DNA from: Acidobacteriaceae bacterium
Lineage (GTDB): Bacteria > Acidobacteriota > Terriglobia > Terriglobales > Acidobacteriaceae
Direction: 5' to 3'
Assembly: GCA_003133425.1 (NCBI GenBank)
Contig: PKXI01000282.1
Span: 13,332-25,514 of the forward strand
Length of the DNA stretch: 12,183 nt
This document shows, piece by piece, positions 6,749 through 12,183 of this stretch. How positions within the stretch are numbered: position 1 is the first letter of the stretch; each line of letters begins with the position of its first letter. Both the position numbers and the translations under genes were made by a program. The notes under the pieces were generated by a model. It was given only the letters and a program-made list of their open reading frames with translations, had not been told where the DNA came from and searched no databases.

Positions 6749-7777
6749 ATTAAAAAGCTAAATGTTTTTTTATCTTTGTTTGTCGCTATCGCGGTGCTTG
6801 CGGCCGGTGTGAGTTTTGGGCAGGCGGCTCCCGGCAAACTTGCGTTCGAGGTGGCTTCAGTGCGGCCATCGGCGCCGCTGGATATGGCGAAACTGGCGGC
6901 GCAGATCCAGGCGGGAAAGATGCCGCGGTTCGGGGCTCATGTGGATGCGTCGCGAGCGGAGTATGACTACATGTCGCTGAAGGATTTGATTGCCAACGCT
7001 TACGACGTGAAGGCGTATCAGATCACGGGGCCGAGTTGGCTGGGTTCCGATCACTTCGACATTGTGGCCAAGATGCCGGATGGTGCTCCGAAGGACGACG
7101 CTCCGAAAATGTTGCAGGCGCTGCTGGAAGAGCGGTTCAAACTGACCGTGCATCGCGATACGCAGGAGCATCCTGTGCTGGCGCTGGTGGTTGGCAAGGG
7201 AGGGCCGAAGCTGACGGAGTCCACTGCCGCGCCGGAGCCGATTGCCGAGGATGCGCCGCTGAAACCAGGCGAGTTCAAGGTGGACGGGCCTGACGGGCCG
7301 ATTCGCGTGACGAGAAATGGCGACGGCTCCATGACGATGAATATGGGCGCGAAGGGCATTATCACGCAGAAGATCGATATGCAGACGCAGACGGTGCACA
7401 TGGAATCGAGCTCGGTAACGATGACTGGGTTTGCCGATCAGTTGACGAGCCTGCTGCAGATGGGGGGCGGAGGCGGCCAGCAGGTTGTGGACATGACGGA
7501 GCTAAAGGGCAACTACCAGGTGGAGGTGGACGTTTCTCTTGCAGAGCTTATGGCGATGGTGCGAGAGAAAGCGCGCGAGCTGGGCATGAATCTACCGGCG
7601 GGTCCGGCGGGCGGTGGAGCTGGGGATAATTTGCCGGCCTCGGCGGCGACCGATCCGAGTGGAGGCTCGAGCGTATTTAAATCGGTGGAGAAACTGGGAC
7701 TGAAGTTGGACCAGCGCAAGACCAAGGTGGAACAAGTTGTGATTGACAGCGTGGAGAAGACGCCTACGGAGAACTGA
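6749..7777 (+). CDS. TIGR03435 family secreted protein
   Basis: This belongs to the TIGR03435 family, greatly expanded in Acidobacteria and of unknown function. From the proposed start the protein is about 342 residues. Residues 1-27 form a signal peptide beginning KKLNVFLSLFVAIAVL. The family hallmark FEVASVRP (33-40) follows, then the usual SLKDLIANAYDVKAYQITGP, DHFDIVAKMPDGAP, MLQALLEERFKLTVHRDTQE and a VVDMTELKGNYQV block near the end. The C-terminus has a Gly/Ala-rich linker and ends in KLGLKLDQRKTKVEQVVIDSVEKTPTEN-type sequence, where family members carry the same conserved motif. The signal peptide frame has no ATG at its head. An ATT (6749) fits best. TTG 6629 or TTG 6698 would add 40 or 17 residues before the signal peptide. 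An out-of-frame ATG at 6732 would join perfectly if one A were added to the A5 run at 6752-6756. Confidence 0.88.
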   Translation: MKKLNVFLSLFVAIAVLAAGVSFGQAAPGKLAFEVASVRPSAPLDMAKLAAQIQAGKMPRFGAHVDASRAEYDYMSLKDLIANAYDVKAYQITGPSWLGSDHFDIVAKMPDGAPKDDAPKMLQALLEERFKLTVHRDTQEHPVLALVVGKGGPKLTESTAAPEPIAEDAPLKPGEFKVDGPDGPIRVTRNGDGSMTMNMGAKGIITQKIDMQTQTVHMESSSVTMTGFADQLTSLLQMGGGGGQQVVDMTELKGNYQVEVDVSLAELMAMVREKARELGMNLPAGPAGGGAGDNLPASAATDPSGGSSVFKSVEKLGLKLDQRKTKVEQVVIDSVEKTPTEN

Positions 7778-7823
7778 GTTTTCGACGGGCGGTGTTGAGT
7801 GCTTGGTTTTTGACGATCGGTGA

Positions 7824-7848
7824 TGCGAGAGCTTTGTCGCACAATTTT
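7824..7848 (+). terminator. Weak terminator-like hairpin after the TIGR03435 gene
   Basis: TGCGA (7824-7828) pairs with TCGCA (7837-7841) across an 8-base loop, and CAATTTT follows directly. The stem is only 5 bp and the T-run short, so this is tentative. Confidence 0.28.
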
Positions 7849-7892
7849 GGTTAGCGATTGAGAGAATTATAAAAAGCTATAGATAGAACCAT

Positions 7893-7935
7893 CCCAGGTT
7901 AGGCACGATGAAACTGTGCCGAACCTGGGGCACCC
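7893..7935. repeat. Dispersed hairpin repeat, copy 2
   Basis: CCCAGGTT (7893-7900) pairs with AACCTGGG (7922-7929) and GGCAC (7902-7906) pairs with GTGCC (7916-7920), with one A-G mismatch between them and a 9-base loop. The unit ends in GGCACCC like the other copies. Its preceding AAAAGCTATAGATAG also resembles the flank of the copy at 8992. The stem sequence differs from copy 1 but keeps pairing, which points to a structured element. Confidence 0.75.
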
Positions 7936-7986
7936 AGACTTGCATTGGGGAAAACGAGAGAGCTGGAGAACTTAGGTTCGAGGTAT

Positions 7987-8065
7987 CCCACCCTTTCGCC
8001 GGAAAAGCAACCGCAGGTCCTTCGACTCGCTGCGCTTGCTCAGGATGACAGAAAGGATGGGGCAC
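7987..8065. repeat. Composite dispersed repeat, copy 3: one repeat nested in another
   Basis: The outer arms CCCACCCTTTC (7987-7997) and GAAAGGATGGG (8051-8061) pair with the same C-A mismatch as copy 1, but the loop is 53 bases. The loop holds a second element (about 8013-8050): GCAGGTCCTTCGACTCGCTG, then CGCTTGCTCAGGATGACA. It has its own TCCT/AGGA ends (8018-8021, 8042-8045). That second element is a very common dispersed repeat of Acidobacteria and other soil bacteria. Confidence 0.75.
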
Positions 8066-8170
8066 GGGGGCTTTGTGGGCTGAGTGGGCTTTCTTAACTT
8101 CACAGGTCTCAGCTGCTGCAGCGGGCGAGACCAGGGGTACCCGGATGATTTTGGCTGATCGCAATGACAG

Positions 8171-8875
8171 TCAGAAGATGGTGCGGAGCTTGGCGAAGGA
8201 GTCTAGTTCGATGAGGTGCTGGCCGGGAGGGGCGGGGTCTACGGCGGCGTGTTCGAGGACCCATGTGTCTTTGTGGAAGAGGAAGACGGCGTGGAGGCCG
8301 GCGGCGAGGGCGGGGTTGATGTCGCTCCTGGGGCTGTTACCGATCATCCAACTGGTGTGGGGCGTCAGTTCGTGGCGGGTGATGACTTCGCGGTAGGTGG
8401 GCGGGTCTTTCTCTGCCACAATCTCAACCGAAGAAAAAAGCTCGAAGAGCCCTGAGCGGGCGAGCTTGTCGGCCTGTTCGGCGCGGTCGCCCTTGGTCAT
8501 GAGGATCAGGCGGTGACGGGAGCCCAGTTCGGCGAGGGTTTCTGCGACGCCGGGGAGAAGTTCGATCTCCTGCTCGGCGATGGAGCGGGCGAAGCCGAGA
8601 ATGCGCGCGGCTTTTTCTTCAGTGACGGGGGCGGGGCCGAGGCGCTCGAAACAGGTGACGAGCGAGCGGGTGAAGCTGGAGAGTCCATAGCCGTGGGCGA
8701 GGATAGTTTCGCGCTCGACGGCGTTGAGGGTCTGGCGGACTTCGGCGGGCGAGTACTCATGGTGATTGAGATAGCTGATGAAGGCGGCGATGGCGCGCTC
8801 GAAGTAGATGTTGTTCTCCCAGAGCGTGTCGTCGGCGTCGATGAGGAGAGTCTGGCCGGGGGGGAAGTCAGGCAT
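8171..8875 (-). CDS. HAD-superfamily phosphatase/hydrolase
   Basis: This is a 234-residue soluble HAD hydrolase, likely a small-molecule phosphatase. Motif I is LLIDADDTLW, giving nucleophile D13 and acid/base D15. An alpha-helical cap spans about 20-105. Motif II is LILMTKGD with T127, motif III is K156 in VAEKDPPTY, and motif IV is MIGNSPRSDINPA with D185. The order and spacing match subclass I HAD proteins of the YfnB/phosphoglycolate phosphatase-like type; the substrate is not predictable from sequence. The ATG at 8875 has no ribosome binding site at normal spacing. TACGAT on the minus strand lies 6 bases before it, so a leaderless transcript is possible. Its 3' end faces the repeat-rich gap, and its upstream side holds a heptamer tract and dispersed repeat copy 4. 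Confidence 0.87.
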   Translation of the reverse strand: MPDFPPGQTLLIDADDTLWENNIYFERAIAAFISYLNHHEYSPAEVRQTLNAVERETILAHGYGLSSFTRSLVTCFERLGPAPVTEEKAARILGFARSIAEQEIELLPGVAETLAELGSRHRLILMTKGDRAEQADKLARSGLFELFSSVEIVAEKDPPTYREVITRHELTPHTSWMIGNSPRSDINPALAAGLHAVFLFHKDTWVLEHAAVDPAPPGQHLIELDSFAKLRTIF

Positions 8876-8896
8876 GAGGTAATCGTACTAGCGCCG

Positions 8897-8917
8897 AGCT
8901 TCCAGCTTCTAGCTTTT
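8897..8917. repeat. Three tandem heptamers (AGCTTCC, AGCTTCT, AGCTTTT)
   Basis: Three consecutive 7-base units share AGCTTYY. They lie 22 bases upstream of the HAD start codon. A related tract closes the window at 12162. Short AGCTTCT-type heptamer tracts of this kind recur in intergenic regions of acidobacterial genomes, as far as I recall. Confidence 0.6.
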
Positions 8918-8991
8918 CATTGCTGGGGTAATGTTGGTGCGCCGGCGAAGAGAATAAAGAACCATAAAGAGCTTTAGATAGGTGGGGCTAT

Positions 8992-9034
8992 CCCACCTTA
9001 ACCGCGATAAAGCTGCGGCGAAGGTGGGGCACCC
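8992..9034. repeat. Dispersed hairpin repeat, copy 4
   Basis: CCCACCTT (8992-8999) pairs with AAGGTGGG (9021-9028), and CCGC (9002-9005) pairs with GCGG (9015-9018) after a two-base mismatch. The unit ends in GGGGCACCC. The flank AAAGAGCTTTAGATAGGTGG (8966-8985) contains another GGTGGG (8981-8986) that could pair with CCCACC (8992-8997), so two alternative hairpins are possible. It sits between the HAD start and the end of the binding-protein gene. Confidence 0.75.
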
Positions 9035-9124
9035 GGTTTGTTACTTTAGCGGAGTGGGCACGAACTGGTTGTCCTGATTGAGATCGCGAAGGACTAGCAC
9101 ACCATGGATTCATGCGACGTGGTT

Positions 9125-10282
9125 TCAGATTGAGGATGTGAGGACCTTGTCTGCTTCCTTCGCGGCCAGCACTCTCTCCTTTGGATCGATGACTCCCAAT
9201 TCCTTCACGATCTTGAAGACGCCGCCCTTTGCCTGGGCAATGTAAATGTGCATGCGAACGTGATGCTCGCCGGGCACTACTTCGGCTGGGCCGCCTGGTC
9301 CCTCGGCGATCTTTGCGTGGTCGAGCGCATGGATGACGTCCTCCTGATTGAGCGAGCCTGCCTCTTTTACGGCCGCAGCCCAGAGCCTGAGACCGCGATA
9401 CAGGCCTGTGCAAGCACCGCCTGCGGTGAACTTGGCATTGCCTGGGAAGAGCCTGTCGTACTCATTGAGAAGTTCCTTGCTGAACGGATCGCCGATGTTC
9501 TGGGAGTAGTCGAGGCAGCTGTACATACCTTCAACGTGCGCTGCCGGGAACAGGTTCAGGAAGTTCTCGTCCATGTATGTGGAGACGAGGTGTCCGCCGC
9601 GCTTGGCGAAGCCGGAGTTATGAAGCTGCTCCAGGAATGGCACGACGCCGGGAGGAACGATGGTGTTGAATACGACTTCGGCGCCGGTGGACATGATCTT
9701 GTCGACGGTCGCGCGATAGTCCGCATGGTCGAGGGGGAAGTACTCTTCACCGACGATGGTGCCACCGTTGGCTGTGACCAGTTCACGGACTTTCTTGTTC
9801 ATGGTGTGCGGCCAGATATAGTCCGCTGACGGCAGGTAGAATTTCTTCGCTCCGGTTTTCCGCATCAGCCAGGGAATGAGAGGCTCAACCTGCTGCGCCG
9901 GGACCGGGCCGGTACAGAAGATGAGCTGGTCACATTCCTGTCCCTCGTACTGCTCCGGGTAGATGTAGAGGGTCTTGCCCTGCGCGACGGCCGGCCCCTT
10001 GATAGCCTGCCGCGTGGAGCTGTAGATGCCGCCGAAGATCACATCGACGTGATCCTGCTGGACGAGCTTGGTTGCTTTGGCTGCGGCCACGCTGTCTGTG
10101 GTTGCGCCGTCCTCCAGGTAGAGCTCTACCCGGCGCCCCAGGAGGCCACCGTTTGCATTGATGTCGTCGGCGATCATCCTGGCCACGTTTGCGTTGGCGA
10201 TACCTGCGAACGAGAGGGCACCAGTCTGCTCCGCGATTACCCCCACCTTGATCGATTGACGAACTGAGTTTGATTGATTCAT
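9125..10282 (-). CDS. Urea/amide-type solute-binding protein (Peripla_BP_5), no signal peptide
   Basis: This 385-residue type I periplasmic-binding fold belongs to the branch that contains UrtA (urea/short amide ABC transport) and AmiC (cytoplasmic amide sensor). Typical features are IKVGVIAEQTG (11-21), NGGLLGRRVELYLEDGA (44-60), VIFGGIYSSTRQAI (81-94), YPEQYEGQE (108-116) and SADYIWPHTMNKK (152-164), which corresponds to the SDY-FPR/SDY-YPR segment of UrtA and AmiC. The protein starts polar (MNQSNSVRQS) with no signal peptide or lipobox. This is real and not a start error, because GAGGAG (10291-10296) sits 8 bases upstream of the ATG and an in-frame TGA lies at 10295-10297. No permease or ATPase gene adjoins it. 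The gene is divergent from the HD/LuxR regulator. A cytoplasmic ligand sensor is the best inference; an exported protein using another route is less likely. Confidence 0.87.
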   Translation of the reverse strand: MNQSNSVRQSIKVGVIAEQTGALSFAGIANANVARMIADDINANGGLLGRRVELYLEDGATTDSVAAAKATKLVQQDHVDVIFGGIYSSTRQAIKGPAVAQGKTLYIYPEQYEGQECDQLIFCTGPVPAQQVEPLIPWLMRKTGAKKFYLPSADYIWPHTMNKKVRELVTANGGTIVGEEYFPLDHADYRATVDKIMSTGAEVVFNTIVPPGVVPFLEQLHNSGFAKRGGHLVSTYMDENFLNLFPAAHVEGMYSCLDYSQNIGDPFSKELLNEYDRLFPGNAKFTAGGACTGLYRGLRLWAAAVKEAGSLNQEDVIHALDHAKIAEGPGGPAEVVPGEHHVRMHIYIAQAKGGVFKIVKELGVIDPKERVLAAKEADKVLTSSI

Positions 10283-10305
10283 GGCATTCTCTCCTCAAGA
10301 ATCTG

Positions 10306-10311
10306 GTTATA
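10306..10311 (-). promoter_or_regulatory. Putative -10 box (TATAAC) for the binding-protein gene
   Basis: TATAAC on the minus strand matches five of six -10 positions and would start transcription near 10299, leaving a 17-base leader that contains the GAGGAG ribosome binding site. AAGACA (10331-10336) could be a -35 box but the 19-base spacing is long. Confidence 0.4.
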
Positions 10312-10343
10312 GATCCGGTAAATAAATACTGTCTTCGTGCTAC

Positions 10344-10390
10344 CCCACCCTAGCCACAAAAACAAAGACGTGGCGAGGATGGGGCACCCA
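10344..10390. repeat. Dispersed hairpin repeat, copy 5
   Basis: CCCCACCCTAGCCAC (10344-10358) pairs with GTGGCGAGGATGGGG (10371-10385) at 13 of 15 positions. The same C-A mismatch as copies 1 and 3 is present, and the unit ends in GGCACCC. The 12-base loop is A-rich. Unlike the other copies it lies between two divergent gene starts, upstream of the putative binding-protein promoter. Confidence 0.78.
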
Positions 10391-10583
10391 AAGGTTGTTG
10401 GTATTTATTTCCCGAAGCAATAGTGGTAGGTCGGTGCTGACGTTGTTGGAAGCCGCGTAACCGCACCGGTTTAGTTTCGGGTTCCGCAAATGAACTTTCT
10501 GCTTGACCACCATCGGTAGAAGGTGATCGATTGAGTACCAGTAGTACTCAAGCCTCTCGGGCCCCGCATCGGGAGAGTTCCCT
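10391..10583. other. Non-coding part of the divergent control region
   Basis: Between the repeat at 10344 and the regulator start lie 193 bases with no gene. Beyond the dyad at 10531, I see a TTGACC that could be a -35 box (10503-10508) and the GGGAGAG ribosome binding site (10571-10577). A stop (TAG, 10542-10544) in the regulator frame marks the furthest possible upstream limit of that protein. Confidence 0.5.
10531..10551. promoter_or_regulatory. Perfect 8+8 bp dyad, candidate operator upstream of the HD/LuxR gene
   Basis: TTGAGTAC (10531-10538) and GTACTCAA (10544-10551) are perfectly complementary around CAGTA. The 21-base dyad ends 32 bases before the proposed start of the LuxR-type regulator, and LuxR/NarL-type proteins bind dyads of about this size as dimers. 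TTGACC at 10503-10508 could be a -35 box, which would put the dyad over the -10/start region. There is no T-run, so a terminator is unlikely. Operator function is inferred from position and symmetry. Confidence 0.45.
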
Positions 10584-12143
10584 ATTTTTACGAAACCGCT
10601 TCGTTTAGGTGAATTCGTCGCCACCCTGGCGCTGGCGCAAGACAATGCGTTCGGCCAGCCACTGGAGTCGCAGCTTCGGTCGTGCCTGCTTGCGTCGTGG
10701 ATATGCGATGCGGCGGGATTCGACAAAGGAGTGCGCGACGACGTGTATTGGGTTGCGCTCCTCAGGTATGTGGGTTGCACCGGCCACGCCCACGAGGTGG
10801 CCACCGTCTTCGGCGACGAGATCGCGATCCGGGCCCAGACGCTGGTGCACGACGCGGCGAATCCCGCAGAGGTGATGCACGATGTGGTGGCCTTTGCTAC
10901 GGCTGGCCGCAGCAAGGAAGAGCAAGAGCAGATTGTGCGGATGATCCAGGAGACGGCGCACGAGTGGGCGGTGCACAACTTCAAATCCGGATGCGAAGTG
11001 GCCGACATGCTGGCGCAACGGCTCGACTTTGGCCCCGGCGTTCGCGATGCTCTGCGCTTCACGTTCGAGCGGTGGAATGGCAATGGCTTTCCCACCCATG
11101 CGAAGGGCGAGGCGATTCCGCTGGCAATGCGCGTGGTGCACCTCAGTCAAGACATGGAGGCGATTGGCCGCCTGTTTTCGCCGGCAAAGGCGATTGACGC
11201 CGCCCGGGATCGCCGCGACCGGACGTATGATTCGGCACTTGCCGATGTTTTCGTTGCGCATGGGGCCGGCTGGTTCGACAAACTTAGCAAGATGGAACCT
11301 TGGGATGCCGTGCTCGACCTGGAGCCGGAACCACGACGGCTGCTGGACGGGGAAGCGCTCGACAATGCGCTTACGGTGGCGGCGGACTTTATCGATTTGA
11401 AATCGCCTTACATGGGTGGGCATAGCCGGCGATGCGCGGAATTGAGCGCTGAAGCCGCACGAGTGCTTGGGTTGACCGAGCGCGAGGTGACCACAGTTCG
11501 CAGAGCAGCGCTGGTGCATGACTTTGGCACGACCGCAGTTTCGAACGCCATTCTTGATAAACGTGGCCCGCTGACTCGTGCGGAGTTTGATCGGGTGGAG
11601 CTTCACCCGATGTTGACCGAGCAGATGCTGCGCCGTTCGGAGGCGCTGGCGGTACTGAACCCGATTGCGTCTGCGCACCACGAGAAATGTGACGGGTCCG
11701 GCTACCACAGGCGCGTGCAGACAGAATCCGCCGATCCCGCAGTGTGCGTGTTGGTCGCAACGGAAGTGTACGTGGGGCTGACGACCGAACGGGCCGACCG
11801 TGCGCGATTCGCTCCCGAAGCTGCCGCAGCCGAACTGCGCCGGCTCGCCGCGCAAGGCGTGCTCGATCTTCGCGCGACCAACGCTCTGCTTGTGGCTGCG
11901 GGGCACGATGAGACAAAAGCGCCCGTGGCCAGCCGGCCGAAGAATCCTGGCGGACTGTCTGAACGCGAAGTGGATGTGCTGCGGCTCGCGGCGAGGGGAC
12001 TGACGACGCAGGAGATCGCCGACCGGCTTTACATCGCGCCGAAGACTGCCGATCACCACATTCAGCACATCTATAACAAGATCAACGTATCGACACGGGC
12101 TGCCGCGGCTCTTTGGGCTATGCAGCATGCGGTTGTTCAGTAG
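10584..12143 (+). CDS. Regulator with tandem HD-GYP-like domains and C-terminal LuxR helix-turn-helix
   Basis: This 519-residue protein belongs to a family that joins HD-type phosphohydrolase domains to a NarL/LuxR DNA-binding domain. Residues 6-210 form a degenerate HD-GYP-like unit: the HD position reads ALLRYVGCT, and the GYP loop reads FERWNGNGFP (161-170) followed by GEAIPLAMRVV. Residues about 260-410 form a second unit with ALVHDFG (H312, D313) and HHEKCDGSGYH (365-375), where the usual GYP is GYH. The helix-turn-helix (458-514, LSEREVDVLRLAARGLTTQE...) is intact. The first conventional start, GTG 10731, would cut into the conserved N-terminal part (RLGEFVATLALAQ, QPLESQLRSCLLASW). The frame has no ATG, GTG or TTG before it. 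ATT 10584 follows GGGAGAG (10571-10577) by 6 bases and is my choice. Family membership is firm; ligand and enzymatic activity are unknown. Confidence 0.86.
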   Translation: MFTKPLRLGEFVATLALAQDNAFGQPLESQLRSCLLASWICDAAGFDKGVRDDVYWVALLRYVGCTGHAHEVATVFGDEIAIRAQTLVHDAANPAEVMHDVVAFATAGRSKEEQEQIVRMIQETAHEWAVHNFKSGCEVADMLAQRLDFGPGVRDALRFTFERWNGNGFPTHAKGEAIPLAMRVVHLSQDMEAIGRLFSPAKAIDAARDRRDRTYDSALADVFVAHGAGWFDKLSKMEPWDAVLDLEPEPRRLLDGEALDNALTVAADFIDLKSPYMGGHSRRCAELSAEAARVLGLTEREVTTVRRAALVHDFGTTAVSNAILDKRGPLTRAEFDRVELHPMLTEQMLRRSEALAVLNPIASAHHEKCDGSGYHRRVQTESADPAVCVLVATEVYVGLTTERADRARFAPEAAAAELRRLAAQGVLDLRATNALLVAAGHDETKAPVASRPKNPGGLSEREVDVLRLAARGLTTQEIADRLYIAPKTADHHIQHIYNKINVSTRAAAALWAMQHAVVQ

Positions 12144-12161
12144 GCGAGAACCCTGACGTCT

Positions 12162-12183
12162 AGCTTTCAGCTCTCAGTTCTCA
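12162..12183. repeat. Heptamer tract at the right edge (AGCTTTC, AGCTCTC, AGTTCTC)
   Basis: Three consecutive 7-base units related to those at 8897 start 19 bases after the regulator stop and run into the window edge, so the tract may continue. It marks the start of an intergenic region. Confidence 0.55.

Larger units (their letters stand above)
7778..8170. other. Convergent intergenic gap dominated by dispersed repeats
   Basis: This 393-base gap lies between two gene ends. It holds a weak hairpin after the TIGR03435 stop, two copies of the dispersed hairpin family (7893 and 7987), and a 6-bp dyad GGTCTC (8105-8110)/GAGACC (8127-8132) that encloses a GCTG/CAGC stem. The dyad lies 39 bases beyond the HAD stop. 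An open frame on the minus strand spans the repeats but encodes only translated repeat sequence. I see no gene. Confidence 0.7.

Noticed and set aside
7877..8164. Minus-strand 95-codon open frame in the convergent gap
   Set aside because: It is translated from two dispersed repeats; the HPEQAQRVEGPAVAFPAKG-type text is a known artefact of this repeat family.
7893..9034. Possible CRISPR array from the clustered palindromic repeats
   Set aside because: Copies are not identical, spacing is irregular, a HAD gene lies between them, and no cas gene is present.
9248..9829. Plus-strand open frame inside the binding-protein gene
   Set aside because: It is antisense to a conserved solute-binding domain and has no ribosome binding site or recognisable motif.
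10340..11095. Minus-strand open frame of 251 codons crossing the control region
   Set aside because: It runs through the dispersed hairpin, the dyad and the regulator N-terminus, and its composition is not protein-like.
10605..12128. Long open frame (507 codons) on the minus strand, antisense to the HD/LuxR gene
   Set aside because: The plus strand encodes recognisable HD and LuxR domains over the same span. The minus-strand product is rich in Arg and His, with no domain I can recognise, as expected for an antisense frame in GC-rich DNA.

Overview
The window looks like chromosomal DNA from an acidobacterium (class Terriglobia, near Edaphobacter, Granulicella or Terriglobus). This is inferred from a TIGR03435 'soil-associated' secreted protein, from dispersed hairpins ending in TGGGGCACCC, from heptameric AGCTTCT-type tracts, and from GC-rich coding sequence. 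There is no plasmid, phage, transposase or CRISPR signal.

Layout. Positions 1-1972 (+) carry a DinB-superfamily gene cut by the left edge, a secreted protein built of two related modules, and a DUF1569 (DinB-like) protein. The last gene overlaps tail to tail by 4 bases with a GT1 glycosyltransferase (1969-3243, -). A YbiT-type ABC-F ATPase (3464-5062, -) and an AmpH-like serine hydrolase (5361 to about 6536, -) follow. The hydrolase is divergent from the TIGR03435 gene (about 6749-7777, +). A convergent gap with two dispersed hairpins separates that gene from a HAD phosphatase (8171-8875, -). The right end is a divergent pair: a urea/amide-type solute-binding protein without a signal peptide (9125-10282, -), and a regulator with two HD-GYP-like domains and a LuxR helix-turn-helix (about 10584-12143, +).

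Most genes look like independent housekeeping or cell-envelope units, not one pathway. The most system-like part is the divergent pair at 9125-12143. An in-frame stop just upstream of the binding protein excludes a missed signal peptide, so it is predicted to be cytoplasmic, as is the amide sensor AmiC. The regulator starts beside a perfect 8+8 bp dyad. A ligand-sensing module is a reasonable hypothesis, but nothing in the sequence shows that the two proteins interact.

In three genes (AmpH-like, TIGR03435, HD/LuxR) the reading frame that carries the expected N-terminus has no ATG, GTG or TTG at the right place. Each would fit an ATT or ATC start, or a small indel.
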